Source of the DNA: Selenomonas bovis DSM 23594
GTDB taxonomy: Bacteria > Bacillota > Negativicutes > Selenomonadales > Selenomonadaceae
Assembly (NCBI RefSeq): GCF_000381005.1
Contig: NZ_KB908387.1
Location: 21,046-85,045 of the forward strand
Direction of reading: 5' to 3'
DNA length: 64,000 nucleotides
The notes below the pieces were generated by a model that saw only the letters and a list, made by a program, of their open reading frames with translations, was not told the origin of the DNA and ran no database searches. The position numbers and the translations under genes are program-made. Positions within the stretch are counted from its first letter, which is position 1. Every line of letters begins with the position of its first letter. Positions 52,006 to 60,925 of the stretch are shown in pieces.

Positions 52006-52158
52006 CGTTCCGTTGGAAGGTCGGGCCGCAGCGCCTGGGTCTCGCGCAATGGGGCCTCACGAACCACGTCAGGTCCGGAAGGAAGCAGCGTTAAGAGAGA
52101 TACCTCATGTGCCGCGAGGTCGCCTGGGGGCTGTGGTCCGACGTTCCAAGGGAAAGAC
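52006..52158 (+). ncRNA. ffs: Signal recognition particle RNA (4.5S-like)
   Basis: Contains the invariant apical region: CACGAACCACGTCAGGTCC then GGAAGGAAGCAGCGTTAAG, where Ffh binds. The 5' GTTGGAA.GTCGG pairs with the 3' CCGAC.TTCCAA, closing one long hairpin of about 150 nt. There is no Alu domain as in the 270-nt Bacillus scRNA. A consensus promoter and a terminator bracket it. Ends are predicted from these, not mapped. Confidence 0.93.
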
Positions 52159-52160
52159 GA

Positions 52161-52189
52161 GCCTTCTCCACAGGGAGAAGGCTTTTCTT
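52161..52189 (+). terminator. Intrinsic terminator of the SRP RNA
   Basis: Stem GCCTTCTC/GAGAAGGC (52161-52168, 52175-52182) then TTTTCTTG. Confidence 0.88.
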
Positions 52190-52214
52190 GTATCGCACGA
52201 GAGGGCTTTCCCTC

Positions 52215-52375
52215 AAGGAACCGCTGATTAAATGAGGTGCTCCGGATTTATGCGGATGCGCCATACTCTTCGGAGACAAACCGCAGGCGTAGCCGAAGCT
52301 ACGCTGAGGATGGTCGAGGGCGAGAGGACAGTGCAGACGCATGAAGACGGAGTGCCGAATTAATCAGTGGTTCCT
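52215..52375. mobile_element. MITE-like element with inverted ends (repeat family 2)
   Basis: About 160 bp. The left end AGGAACCGCTGATTAAATGA then GGTGCTCCG and the complement of the right end AGGAACCACTGATTAATTCG then GCACTCCG match over about 28 bp. The interior has no ORF worth calling and contains GC-rich stems (GTAGCCGAAGCTAC). Similar single ends occur at 26546, 39681, 21663 and 13539. No clear target-site duplication is seen. It lies between the SRP RNA terminator and dnaX. Confidence 0.75.
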
Positions 52376-52456
52376 CATCACCGCGCCCCTGTCTCCGCGC
52401 CGCACGCAAGGATCGCGGAGGCAGAAACGACTATAGAACCGCAGGAGGAATGACGC

Positions 52457-54370
52457 ATGGCGTATATCGCACTCTATCGGAAATGGCGGCCGAAGACCTT
52501 CGCCGACCTCGTCGGGCAGGAGCATGTCTCCAAGACGCTCTCGCAGGCCATCGTCTCGGGGCGCATCGGCCACGCCTACCTCTTCGCGGGCCCGCGCGGC
52601 ACGGGCAAGACGAGCACGGCAAAGATCCTCGCCAAGGCGCTCAACTGCGCGCACGGGCCGACGCCAGAGCCTTGCGGCACCTGCGACAACTGCCGCAAGA
52701 TCACCGACGGCTCCTCGATGGACGTCTTCGAGATCGACGCGGCGTCGAACCGCGGCATCGATGAGATCCGCGGCCTGCGCGAGACGGTGAAATTCGCGCC
52801 CGCCGAAGGCCGCTACAAGGTCTACATCATCGACGAGGTGCACATGCTCACAGCGGAGGCGTTCAACGCGCTCCTCAAGACGCTCGAGGAGCCGCCCGCC
52901 CACGTCGTCTTCATCCTCGCGACGACCGAGGCGCACAAGGTGCCCGCCACCATCCAGTCCCGCTGCCAGCGCTACGATTTCCGCCGCATCACCGTCAGCG
53001 AGATCAAAGGGCGGTTGCGCACCATCTGCGACGCGATGCAGACGGAGGCAGCGGACGACGCGCTCGAGCTCATCGCGCTGCAGGCGGACGGTGGCCTGCG
53101 CGACGCGCTCTCCATCCTCGACCAGTGCATCTCCCTCGCCGACGGCCCCGTGACCGCCGCGCTCGTGCAGGAGATGCTCGGCCTCGTCGGCCACAGCTGG
53201 ATCTACCGCATGACGGACGCCATCGCTGCGCACGACGCGCAGAGCGTCCTGAGCATCGTCGCCGAGCTCCTCGCGGGCGGCAAAGATCTCAAGCAGATGA
53301 TGGCGGAGCTCGCGCTCCACCTGCGCAGCCTCATGATCTATCAGGCCGCCGGCACCGTCGAAGGGCTCGACCTCTACGCCGAACCGGAGGACGTGCTGAA
53401 AAAACAGGCCGCCCTCTTCCCCGGCGAAACCATCATGGCCATGCTCGCGCGCCTGCACGAGGGCGTGAGCACCCTGCGCTGGTCGCCGCAGCCGCGCATC
53501 ACCGTCGAGGTCACGCTACTCGCGCTCTGCCGCGGCCGTCTAGGCGGCAGCAGCGCGGCAGCGGACGCCTCCCCGGCAGCCGCCGCAAGCGCCGCGGAGA
53601 GCGCAGGCGACGCGCAGCGCATCGCGCGGCTCGAGGCGCAGATCGCGCGCCTCAGCGCCGCCCTCGCGGCAGTGCCGCAGGCCGCCGCACCGCAGGCACA
53701 ACCTACAGCCGCGCCCGCACCGCAGCGGTCAGCGGCGAGCGCTCCCGCCGCCCCGGCAGCCGCCCGGCCCACGGGACCGCCTGCCCGCGCCGCAGCGCCC
53801 GCGCCTCTGTCTGCCGCGCCGCAGGCCCAGGCGAACGCCGAGGATGCCGCCGCCTGGCAGAAGGTCATCGACACCTTCCGCAGCCAGCACAAGCAATCGA
53901 CGCTCGCCTGCATCACCCAGGGGCGCATCCGGGGCTTCACAGGCGGCCAGTGCTTCCTCGAGTTCCCGACCGAGACGCTCGCGCAGCTCACCCTGCGCAT
54001 CTACAAAAAACAGGTCGAGGAAGTCCTCGCGTCCGTCTTCGGCCACCCCATGCAGCTCGTCTGCTCCGCGGCGGAGGCAGCCGCGCCCGCGCCGCCGCCT
54101 CCGCCGCCAAAGAAACGAGAGCGCCCCGCGCTGCCGCCGCTCCCCCACGAGGAGAAGCCCGTCGAAGTCGACATCAGCGCGCTGCCCGCGGACGAGCAGA
54201 AAAGCCTCCAGAACGCCGTGAGCATCCTCGGCGACAACTTCATCGAGCCGCCGGAGATGCCGCCGCAAACAGCAACGCAAGCGGCGCCGCAGGAGCCATC
54301 CTCGGCGCCGCCAGAGCAGGAGCCACAGCAGCCGCAAAAACAGCCGCCGCAGGAACCGCCGCATGATTGA
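52457..54370 (+). CDS. dnaX: DNA polymerase III subunits gamma/tau
   Basis: 637-aa clamp-loader ATPase. YRKWRPKTFADLVGQEHV start, Walker A GPRGTGKTS, zinc cysteines in C-A-H-G-P-T-P-E-P-C-G-T-C-D-N-C, DEVHMLT Walker B, sensor ATTEAHKVP. Residues about 360-470 and 540-637 are Pro/Ala/Gln-rich linkers of the tau-specific part. No convincing A-AAA-AAG slippery site is seen for gamma. AGGAGGAA precedes the ATG. First of dnaX-ebfC-recR-bofA, the common Firmicute order. Confidence 0.95.
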   Translation: MAYIALYRKWRPKTFADLVGQEHVSKTLSQAIVSGRIGHAYLFAGPRGTGKTSTAKILAKALNCAHGPTPEPCGTCDNCRKITDGSSMDVFEIDAASNRGIDEIRGLRETVKFAPAEGRYKVYIIDEVHMLTAEAFNALLKTLEEPPAHVVFILATTEAHKVPATIQSRCQRYDFRRITVSEIKGRLRTICDAMQTEAADDALELIALQADGGLRDALSILDQCISLADGPVTAALVQEMLGLVGHSWIYRMTDAIAAHDAQSVLSIVAELLAGGKDLKQMMAELALHLRSLMIYQAAGTVEGLDLYAEPEDVLKKQAALFPGETIMAMLARLHEGVSTLRWSPQPRITVEVTLLALCRGRLGGSSAAADASPAAAASAAESAGDAQRIARLEAQIARLSAALAAVPQAAAPQAQPTAAPAPQRSAASAPAAPAAARPTGPPARAAAPAPLSAAPQAQANAEDAAAWQKVIDTFRSQHKQSTLACITQGRIRGFTGGQCFLEFPTETLAQLTLRIYKKQVEEVLASVFGHPMQLVCSAAEAAAPAPPPPPPKKRERPALPPLPHEEKPVEVDISALPADEQKSLQNAVSILGDNFIEPPEMPPQTATQAAPQEPSSAPPEQEPQQPQKQPPQEPPHD

Positions 54371-54528
54371 CGAACGAATGTATTTTTGATAGGCTAAAGG
54401 AAGTAATGCCGAACACCTGCCAGATGGCAGATACCGCTGCGGGATGCCAGCGCACCCGCTTTCCCGGAGCCGCAGGACGCCCATGAGCGCCCTGCGAGGC
54501 TCCCAGAGACAGAAAGAGAGGAACCCGA

Positions 54529-54864
54529 ATGTTTGGTGGAATGGGCAACATGGGCAACATGGCCGGCATGATGAAGAAAGTCCAGAAGATGCAAAGCGAA
54601 ATGAAAAAGATGCAGGACGAGCTCAAGCGCAAGACCGTCGACGTCACAGCCGGCGGCGGCGCCGTCAAGGTCGTCATGAACGGCGAGAAGCAGGTGCAGT
54701 CCCTCACGATCGACCCTGCCGCCGTCGATCCGGAAGACGTCGAGATGCTGCAGGACCTCCTCTCCGCCGCCTTCAACGAGGCGACGAAGAAGGTCGACGA
54801 GATGATGGCCGCCGAGATGGGCAAGCTCACGAGCGGGCTCGGCCTCCCGCCGGGAATGCTCTGA
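54529..54864 (+). CDS. ebfC: Nucleoid-associated protein, YbaB/EbfC family
   Basis: 111 aa. N-terminal Gly/Met/Asn-rich start ([20 protein letters not shown]), coiled-coil [28 protein letters not shown] and [16 protein letters not shown]. It is a dimeric DNA-binding protein of unclear role. 158 bp after dnaX; the gap contains TTGACG, 17 bp, TAGGCT, a weak internal promoter. Its TGA overlaps the recR ATG by one base. Confidence 0.94.
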   Translation: MFGGMGNMGNMAGMMKKVQKMQSEMKKMQDELKRKTVDVTAGGGAVKVVMNGEKQVQSLTIDPAAVDPEDVEMLQDLLSAAFNEATKKVDEMMAAEMGKLTSGLGLPPGML

Positions 54865-55460
54865 TGCAGTACATCGCACCCCTCGCCAACCTCATCGAGC
54901 ACTTTCGCGCACTGCCGGGCATTGGCCAGAAAACGGCAGTGCGCCTTGCGTATCACGTGCTCGACATGGACGCCGCCGCCGCGAAATCCCTCGCGGGCGC
55001 CATTCTCGAGGCGAAAGAGAAAATCGGCTACTGCAGCACCTGCTTCAACCTCAGCGACCGCAACCCCTGCGCCATCTGCGACGACGAAAAGCGCGACCAC
55101 TCCGTCATCTGCGTCGTCGAGCAGCCGCAGGACGTCGCCGCCATGGAGCGCATGCACGAATACAAGGGCGTCTACCACGTCCTGCACGGCGCGCTCTCCC
55201 CGCTCGAGGGCGTCGGCCCCGACGACCTGCGCATCAAGGAGCTGCTCACGCGCCTCTACGACACGAACGTCAAGGAGATCATCATGGCGACCAATCCGAA
55301 CGTCGAGGGCGAGGCGACCGCCATGTACATCGCGAAGCTCCTGAAGCCCAGCGGCATCAAGGTCACGCGCATCGCGCACGGCCTGCCCATCGGCGGCGAC
55401 CTCGAGTACGCCGATGAGGTCACGCTCGCAAAAGCCATGGAAAACAGGAGGGAAATCTGA
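54864..55460 (+). CDS. recR: Recombination protein RecR
   Basis: 198 aa. Helix-hairpin-helix [17 protein letters not shown], zinc finger C-S-T-C...C-A-I-C (about 56-71), and Toprim domain ([30 protein letters not shown]). Acts with RecF/RecO in loading RecA at gaps. The start is fixed by TGATG with ebfC; longer upstream frames cross ebfC and are excluded. It is coupled to bofA by another TGATG. Confidence 0.96.
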   Translation: MQYIAPLANLIEHFRALPGIGQKTAVRLAYHVLDMDAAAAKSLAGAILEAKEKIGYCSTCFNLSDRNPCAICDDEKRDHSVICVVEQPQDVAAMERMHEYKGVYHVLHGALSPLEGVGPDDLRIKELLTRLYDTNVKEIIMATNPNVEGEATAMYIAKLLKPSGIKVTRIAHGLPIGGDLEYADEVTLAKAMENRREI

Positions 55461-55702
55461 TGTTTGAAATGATCATCGCCTTCGCCGTCGGCATCATCAT
55501 CCTCTGCCTCATCGCGAAGATCATCTCGCTGCCCGTGAAGCTGCTCTGGAAATTCATCACGAACAGCCTCATTGGCGCCGTCATGCTCTGGGTGGTCAAC
55601 CTCTTCGGCGCGGGCATCCCCATCGACATCGTGCGCGCCCTCATCGCCGGCATCTTCGGCATCCCAGGCGTGCTCCTCATCCTCATCTACCAGCATCTCT
55701 GA
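55460..55702 (+). CDS. bofA: BofA-family membrane protein
   Basis: 80 aa, nearly all hydrophobic with two or three predicted membrane segments (FAVGIIILCLIAKIISLP; GAVMLWVVNLFGAGIPI; then IPGVLLILIYQHL). BofA in Bacillus holds the SpoIVFB protease inactive during sporulation. The recR-bofA order is conserved in Firmicutes including non-sporulating lines. No sporulation sigma factors or SpoIVF genes are in the window. It ends at a strong terminator. Confidence 0.85.
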   Translation: MFEMIIAFAVGIIILCLIAKIISLPVKLLWKFITNSLIGAVMLWVVNLFGAGIPIDIVRALIAGIFGIPGVLLILIYQHL

Positions 55703-55730
55703 TGCCCGCAGCCGCACGCAAAGGCACGGC

Positions 55731-55764
55731 AAAGCCCCTCCGGAAGAAGAGGGGCTTTCTTTTT
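55731..55764 (+). terminator. Intrinsic terminator of the dnaX-bofA operon
   Basis: Stem AAAGCCCCTC/GAGGGGCTTT (55731-55740, 55749-55758), then CTTTTTTG. Confidence 0.9.
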
Positions 55765-55815
55765 GACCGTGCCCGCCGCGCGCCACACCACTGTCATCGA
55801 TAAGGAGGAATCCCC

Positions 55816-57153
55816 TTGCACTACCAGCGTCATCTCACCCTCGCACCCCTCGCGCTCGCCGCCTGCCTGTTCGCCGCGCCCGTCTGCACGGCCGCGCCCG
55901 TGCGGGCGGCGGCAGCTGAGCCAACCGCTGCACTCCCCGCTGACATCGCCCAGCGCCCCATCGCAGGGAACGTCACCATCGCACGCCCCGACTTCGGCAG
56001 AGAGCTCCCCGCCGAGGTGAACAAAAAGCTCATCAACGAAGTCACGTTCCGCCTCGCGCCCGCCTACGACCTGCCACTCCTGCCCGACGAGGCCGCGCCG
56101 GAGACCGTGACCATCTTCGGCCCCGCTGAGGCCACGCAGGAGCAGATGGCCGCCTTCATCCGTCGGCGCAACCCGCAGCCGAAACTCGCCTGCACCGTCG
56201 AGGAGATTGTCCGCTACTACTACGCGGAAGCCGGCCGCGAGGGCATCCGCCCCGACGTCGCGCTCTGCCAGGCACTCAAGGAGACAGGCTTCTTCGCCTA
56301 CGGCGGCGACGTCCTGCCCGCGCAGAACAACTTCTGCGGCCTCGGCACGACGGGCGGCGGCGTGCGAGGCGCTAAGTTCGCCACGCCCGAGCTCGGCGTG
56401 CGCGCCCACATCCAGCACCTCCTCGCCTACGCCTCCCGCGAGCTCCCCGCCGCCCCCATCATCGACCCGCGCTACGAGCTCATCGTCCGCGAGCACCCGG
56501 ACATCCACGGACAAATCACGCACTGGACGCAGCTCAACGGCGTCTGGGCGGTCCCCGGCAAGACCTACGGGCAGGACATCCTGCGCCTCTGGGCAGCCGC
56601 GAAAGCCCCCGATGGCAGCGACGCCTCCCTCGCCGCCGCCATGGCGAAAGTCAAAAACGCCCCGGACGACGCCTCCGCCTACCTCTACCGCGGCATCGTC
56701 TACGAGAAACGCGTCGACCTCACCGCCGCACAAAGCGACTTCACCGCCGCCCACACGCTCGCCCCGCACGAGCTCGCCGCCCTCTACGACCTCGCGCTCA
56801 CAGCCACGGCGACCGGCGACCGAAAGCAGGCGCTCGCCCTCTACGACACGTTGCGCGAAGAATTTCCAGACTTCGCCCCCGCTGCCTACAACCGCGGCCT
56901 CCTCGCCCTCGCGATGAACCGACCGAAAGACGCCATCGATGACTTCCGCCGCGCACTCAACGCGAACCCGCAGAGCGCCGCCGCCGAAAACGCCATCGCC
57001 GTCGCCCGCATCGCCCAGCACGACTACGACGCCGCCTGGCGCACCCTGCACCGCGCCGCCCAGATCAACAACGCCGACTTCGACGTCCTCGCCAACCAGA
57101 TCCTCCTTGCCGCCTGCGTGAAGCAGGAAGCGACGAAAGCGAAAAAGAAATAA
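55816..57153 (+). CDS. Exported glucosaminidase-domain protein with TPR repeats
   Basis: 445 aa. Signal peptide about 1-32 (LAPLALAACLFAAPVCTAA). A glucosaminidase (FlgJ/LytG-type) domain lies at about 130-265, with PDVALCQALKETGFFAYGGD (catalytic Glu), NNFCGLGTTGGG and a late YGQDILRLW. TPR helices at about 275-440 include YLYRGIVYEKRVDLTAAQSD and YNRGLLALAMNRPKDAIDDF. It probably cleaves peptidoglycan glycan strands in the periplasm, with the TPRs recruiting a partner. TTG start with AAGGAGG 7 nt upstream. Monocistronic between two terminators. Confidence 0.85.
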   Translation: MHYQRHLTLAPLALAACLFAAPVCTAAPVRAAAAEPTAALPADIAQRPIAGNVTIARPDFGRELPAEVNKKLINEVTFRLAPAYDLPLLPDEAAPETVTIFGPAEATQEQMAAFIRRRNPQPKLACTVEEIVRYYYAEAGREGIRPDVALCQALKETGFFAYGGDVLPAQNNFCGLGTTGGGVRGAKFATPELGVRAHIQHLLAYASRELPAAPIIDPRYELIVREHPDIHGQITHWTQLNGVWAVPGKTYGQDILRLWAAAKAPDGSDASLAAAMAKVKNAPDDASAYLYRGIVYEKRVDLTAAQSDFTAAHTLAPHELAALYDLALTATATGDRKQALALYDTLREEFPDFAPAAYNRGLLALAMNRPKDAIDDFRRALNANPQSAAAENAIAVARIAQHDYDAAWRTLHRAAQINNADFDVLANQILLAACVKQEATKAKKK

Positions 57154-57164
57154 CCAGGAACAAA

Positions 57165-57220
57165 AAACGACGCAGGGCGTCTGCAGCATATCTCTGTGCT
57201 GCAGACGCCCTGCGTCGTTT
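57165..57220. terminator. Very long bidirectional terminator hairpin
   Basis: Perfect 24-bp stem (57165-57188 and 57197-57220) with 8-nt loop between two convergent genes; A-run on the left and T-rich DNA on the right. Confidence 0.88.
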
Positions 57221-57256
57221 AATGTTTGCTGAAAGCACGCATCCCGCGTCTAGCGA

Positions 57257-58159
57257 TTACTTGCGCAGCTGCGTGTAGAAAATCAACATGCCATCAGTAA
57301 TGAATTTCGTAATCGTACTACCAGGCCCAGAAAACGATCCATCCGGTCCTCTATTATAGATTCCTGTCTCTGCTCCAGGATCACGATACTTCACCGTGTC
57401 GATCTGCGTCAGTGTGACAAACCGTCGCTTCGCGTATGGTGAATCGTCCAATGGATCATACATAGTGAAATAATCCGTATCAGGATTGTAGTCAAAGGAA
57501 ATCCAATCTCCCTCATCATCCTCAGGGACCATCTTCCAACGCGGCCGGTAAACATCCTGCGCATGCTCCTTGGCAATGGCATTCTTCTCGAGAAGGAACG
57601 GCTGCGTCTGCCCGCCATCCGGCGTCGTCGACTGATAGAGCTCGTGAAGCTCTCCGCGCTCGTATTCATCCGTCGCGCGGAAAATCTGCAGCGCCCGCGC
57701 GACATAGGCGGGGAGCGAAGCACCGGATGCATTGCGGAAGACATGCTCTGCGTTCCCATCGGAATACGTGCTGATACCGCCCGTCTTCCCCTGCTGCAGT
57801 TCCTCCACCTCGATTTCATGATCGCTGTTGTAATGCAGCCGTTCCGTCCCCTGCGTACCATAGAGCGTGAACTCGTCCTTCACATCGTCATAGTCGAACG
57901 AGACATTCCACTGAGACTGCGCATAGTCCTCGATGCGGTAGTCTCCCCGCGTATACGGATTCAGATACACCACGCCCGGCGTATACTTCTTCATGATGTA
58001 GCGCTGTCCCTCGCTGTAGTAGGTCAGCACCTCCTGCTCCGGCTCACTGCGCACAACCTCCGCCCGCACGGGCGCAGATTCCCAAGCGAGGAATACCGAC
58101 AAGGCAAGCACCACGCCGCCAATCATGACGGCAAGGCATTGCCTGCAATCGCTTTTCAT
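57257..58159 (-). CDS. Secreted protein of unknown function
   Basis: 300 aa. Signal peptide about 1-33 (MIGGVVLALSVFLAWESAPV then RA). The mature part is rich in Asp, Tyr and Thr and contains two similar blocks, VSFDYDDVKDEFTLYGTQG and ISFDYNPDTDYFTMYDPLD, which look like an internal duplication of a beta-sheet unit, each followed by a basic L-T-Q/L-H-Y type strand. I do not recognise the family. It starts 14 bp after the TPR gene and so is the third gene of the M48 operon. GGAGGAACGACATG-like spacing supports the start. Confidence 0.7.
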   Translation of the reverse strand: MKSDCRQCLAVMIGGVVLALSVFLAWESAPVRAEVVRSEPEQEVLTYYSEGQRYIMKKYTPGVVYLNPYTRGDYRIEDYAQSQWNVSFDYDDVKDEFTLYGTQGTERLHYNSDHEIEVEELQQGKTGGISTYSDGNAEHVFRNASGASLPAYVARALQIFRATDEYERGELHELYQSTTPDGGQTQPFLLEKNAIAKEHAQDVYRPRWKMVPEDDEGDWISFDYNPDTDYFTMYDPLDDSPYAKRRFVTLTQIDTVKYRDPGAETGIYNRGPDGSFSGPGSTITKFITDGMLIFYTQLRK

Positions 58160-58173
58160 GTCGTTCCTCCTCT

Positions 58174-59004
58174 TCAGCCGAATTTGACCAGTAATTTATG
58201 CTGCATTTCCCCGCTGATGGCGCGGCACCTGTCATTGGGCATCCAGAACGAGTAAAACACGCTCTTCCCCGGCGGGACCTCGACGGCGAGATTCCCAAGC
58301 ACCTGCGCGTCGCTCCAAGCGACATTCCCCTTGACATCCGTCGCGCGCAGGGCGATATCCGCCTGCGTGACCGTGATTGGGGCATCGCTGATGTTCTCGA
58401 GCATCCCCTCGACGGAGACACCGCCGTCCTCGACCGTGACGCTCGTCTCCTGGAACTTCACCGCGCGGGCGATGAAATCAGGATTCTGCGCGAGCTCCTG
58501 CATGATCGAGAGATACTCCGGATCCTTTGCATAGCGCGTACCGTGCACCTTTTGCGACGCCTCAGCAGCGAGCTGGTAATCCGCCGTATGATAGGCGCAC
58601 ACGACCTGGATGAACGGCGCCATACCTGCGACACCGGGGCGAAGGGTATCACGCGCCGTCTGATGATAGAGTGCCGTCTTGGCATCATGTTCTGCCTGTG
58701 CGTATTTGCCGAGCTTCAGATAGCAATAGCCGCGCTCGAGGTAGCCGCCGCGGCGCTCATTGAGATGGATTGCCTTCGTGTAGAGCTCTGCAGCGCGCGC
58801 ATAGTCCCCCTGGCCCCGGAGCGCATCGGCCTCATCGCGGAGCCGCACCGACTGCGCATCATCCGCCGCCGTCACCTGCCGATACCGCTTATCGCTCGCC
58901 TGTGCCGTCGGCTGATTCCACATCAGGACGGGGAGTGCGAGGAAACTCCCTGCGAGCAGCAAGGAAGCCGCTCGTCTCATTGCACATCTCATCGCACGCC
59001 TCAT
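58174..59004 (-). CDS. Exported TPR protein
   Basis: 276 aa. Signal peptide up to about residue 36 (LLLAGSFLALPVLMWNQPTA then QA). TPR units at about 50-125 (LRGQGDYARAAELYTKAIHL and YCYLKLGKYAQAEHDAKTAL). The C-terminal domain at about 180-276 is a beta-sandwich-like region (VEGMLENISDAPITVTQADI, EVPPGKSVFYSFWMP) reminiscent of FxLYD-type modules. The start overlaps the M48 gene stop by 4 bp; ATGs 4 and 8 codons later are also possible. Partner of the M48 protease by context. Confidence 0.75.
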   Translation of the reverse strand: MRRAMRCAMRRAASLLLAGSFLALPVLMWNQPTAQASDKRYRQVTAADDAQSVRLRDEADALRGQGDYARAAELYTKAIHLNERRGGYLERGYCYLKLGKYAQAEHDAKTALYHQTARDTLRPGVAGMAPFIQVVCAYHTADYQLAAEASQKVHGTRYAKDPEYLSIMQELAQNPDFIARAVKFQETSVTVEDGGVSVEGMLENISDAPITVTQADIALRATDVKGNVAWSDAQVLGNLAVEVPPGKSVFYSFWMPNDRCRAISGEMQHKLLVKFG

Positions 59005-60710
59005 TGCAACTGCGCGAGATACTCGCTCGGGATATCCTTTGCCTGCGGAGCTGCCTCATGGTAGGCGCGGAATTCCTGCAGCGCACTTTCCTTCGCACCC
59101 TGCTCGTCGAAAATCTCACCAGCAATGCGATAAGCAGTCGTTGCAGAAGCCGAAGCGGAGAGCGCCCGATTGCAATCGGCGAGCGCCTCATCGAGATTGC
59201 CCATCGCACGGTAGACGGCGGCGCGGTTGACGTAGTTCTCACCGACATCCGGCGCCATCGTGACCGCCTCATTTGCGAGCTGCATCGCTTCCTGATAGCT
59301 TCCGCGGCTCGCGAGCACTGCCGCCATGCCGCTCTTCGCTACGGAATTCTTCGGATCGAGCTTACCTGCCCGCGTGAACTCCTTCTCCGCAAGGTCTGCG
59401 AGACCGAGCTGCATGTACTTCTCGCCGTTGTTCACCTTATCGGCGGAGTTCTCCGTGCGCTTCGCTTGACGCTCCCGCTCCGCACGCATATCCTCGATGT
59501 GCTTCTTCTCCTCCTTAGGATACGTCATACGCGCGTTCGTCTTCGCATCCTGCACATAGGCCGCCTCGACGAGGCTCTGGAAACGGCTCGCCGCCTCGCT
59601 GTCCGCCTTGAGCGCATCCTTGAGAGGGCGATAGGCGGGATCGTTCGTGAGAAAATCGATTGTCCCGTCGGAGAGCTTGCGGAAATTCCAATCCGTGATG
59701 TGCGCATTGTCATGGAAGCCCTTCGCGATGCCGCCGGCAATGAGATACGCCATCTCCTCAGCATCCATGCCGCCATCCTCCTCGGCGATGAGCAGGCGTT
59801 CCTTATCGAAATAAACATCGTTCGCGTTCTGCACACTCGGATGGCCAAGCCCGTAGTCCGTCATGAGCGCCGCCATCGCGTTGATGCGGGCGCGCGTGCT
59901 TGGATGGTCCGACGGACTGAAGAAGTCCGCGAAATCTCCCTGATACGTCGTCACATGGCTCATGCGCGCCATCGCAGCAGGCATCCCTCCCGGATTGAAA
60001 CCCGCGCTCGCCATCGTGAAGAAGCCGCTGCGATCCGCGCGTTTCTCCGTCGCGACAGGGACATTCTTCATCGCCACATAATTGATGAGCTGTGCGGGGA
60101 GCACATCGCCGATTCCAAACGAGGGAATCGCATTATAGGCGAGGTTTCCCACGAGATTCGCCAGCACGCCCTTTTTCGCATCATTGGCGAGATGCTGGTT
60201 GTAGCCGTGCGCCATCTCGTGCCCGAGCACGCCAGCGACTTCGTCCGGCTGGTAATTCATCTCCTTGATGGCACCATCGTAGACGATGATGACATCTGCT
60301 GCATCGCAGCTCGCATTGAACTCATCATTCGGAACGACCTTCCAGCGGAACGGCAGGGAATTGTTGCGCAGCACAAAATCGCCGCGCCCGATCATCTTCT
60401 TCATGACGACATCCACCATGGAAACCGCCTTCTCATCGACCGCGCGTTTCGCCGTGGAATCCTTTGCAGCACGAGAGAGATACAGCTGATTCTGCACGAC
60501 GGGATTGTTCCCGAGTGCAAGGAAATACGACCGTGCGCTCTCCGCTCTTGCGACGCCGCCGATGACATCACCGAGCAAACCGCTCCAGTCTCCGAAACTC
60601 GCCTCCGCCGTCGGCATGGCAAACGGCGAAGCAATCGCCATGCCTCCCGCCAGCACTGCTGCAAGCACCTGTTTCCTGAGTCTTGACGTTTTCCATCCTT
60701 TGTTCGTCAT
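59001..60710 (-). CDS. Exported M48-family zinc metalloprotease with C-terminal TPRs (BepA-like)
   Basis: 569 aa. Signal peptide about 1-38 ending EASA. Protease domain about 60-330: the zinc site HEMAH (164-168) and a downstream Glu in EKRADRSG (Glu223, third ligand region). TPRs at about 430-560 (GEKYMQLGLADLAEKEFTRA; YVNRAAVYRAMGNLDEALAD). The M48 plus TPR layout equals that of BepA/YfgC, which degrades or assembles outer-membrane proteins. The N-terminal module also has a segment (about 85-125) resembling M48 proteins that follow an unknown lipoprotein fold. First gene of a three-gene operon with a good promoter. Confidence 0.85.
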   Translation of the reverse strand: MTNKGWKTSRLRKQVLAAVLAGGMAIASPFAMPTAEASFGDWSGLLGDVIGGVARAESARSYFLALGNNPVVQNQLYLSRAAKDSTAKRAVDEKAVSMVDVVMKKMIGRGDFVLRNNSLPFRWKVVPNDEFNASCDAADVIIVYDGAIKEMNYQPDEVAGVLGHEMAHGYNQHLANDAKKGVLANLVGNLAYNAIPSFGIGDVLPAQLINYVAMKNVPVATEKRADRSGFFTMASAGFNPGGMPAAMARMSHVTTYQGDFADFFSPSDHPSTRARINAMAALMTDYGLGHPSVQNANDVYFDKERLLIAEEDGGMDAEEMAYLIAGGIAKGFHDNAHITDWNFRKLSDGTIDFLTNDPAYRPLKDALKADSEAASRFQSLVEAAYVQDAKTNARMTYPKEEKKHIEDMRAERERQAKRTENSADKVNNGEKYMQLGLADLAEKEFTRAGKLDPKNSVAKSGMAAVLASRGSYQEAMQLANEAVTMAPDVGENYVNRAAVYRAMGNLDEALADCNRALSASASATTAYRIAGEIFDEQGAKESALQEFRAYHEAAPQAKDIPSEYLAQLQ

Positions 60711-60797
60711 AACGGAATCCCCCTATGTTCCTCTACTCTGCCCCCGCGCGCCGCGTCTCTGCTGATCACCGAAGACAAGGAAAAATTAACTGTTTTT

Positions 60798-60826
60798 AAT
60801 ATAGCAGTCACAACCAAGGCCGTCAA
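60798..60826 (-). promoter_or_regulatory. Predicted promoter of the M48 operon
   Basis: Minus strand TTGACG, 17 bp, TATATT, about 90 bp before the start codon. The gap 60711-60925 holds this promoter; no terminator for the RTX gene is visible. Confidence 0.65.
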
Positions 60827-60925
60827 GTCAGAAGGTGCTTCTTCTCATTGTTTTCTCTGTGGAGTTTTATCCATTCTGATAAGAACTTATCGTCCTACTG
60901 ATTTCCTATCCTCATCAAAAAGACA

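Noticed and set aside
53395..54020. Possible programmed -1 frameshift in dnaX at two AAAAAA runs (near 53398 and 54005)
   Set aside because: In frame they read CTG AAA AAA CAG and TAC AAA AAA CAG, not the A-AAA-AAG arrangement, and no downstream stem plus quick -1 stop was evident; the first would also cut inside a structured domain.
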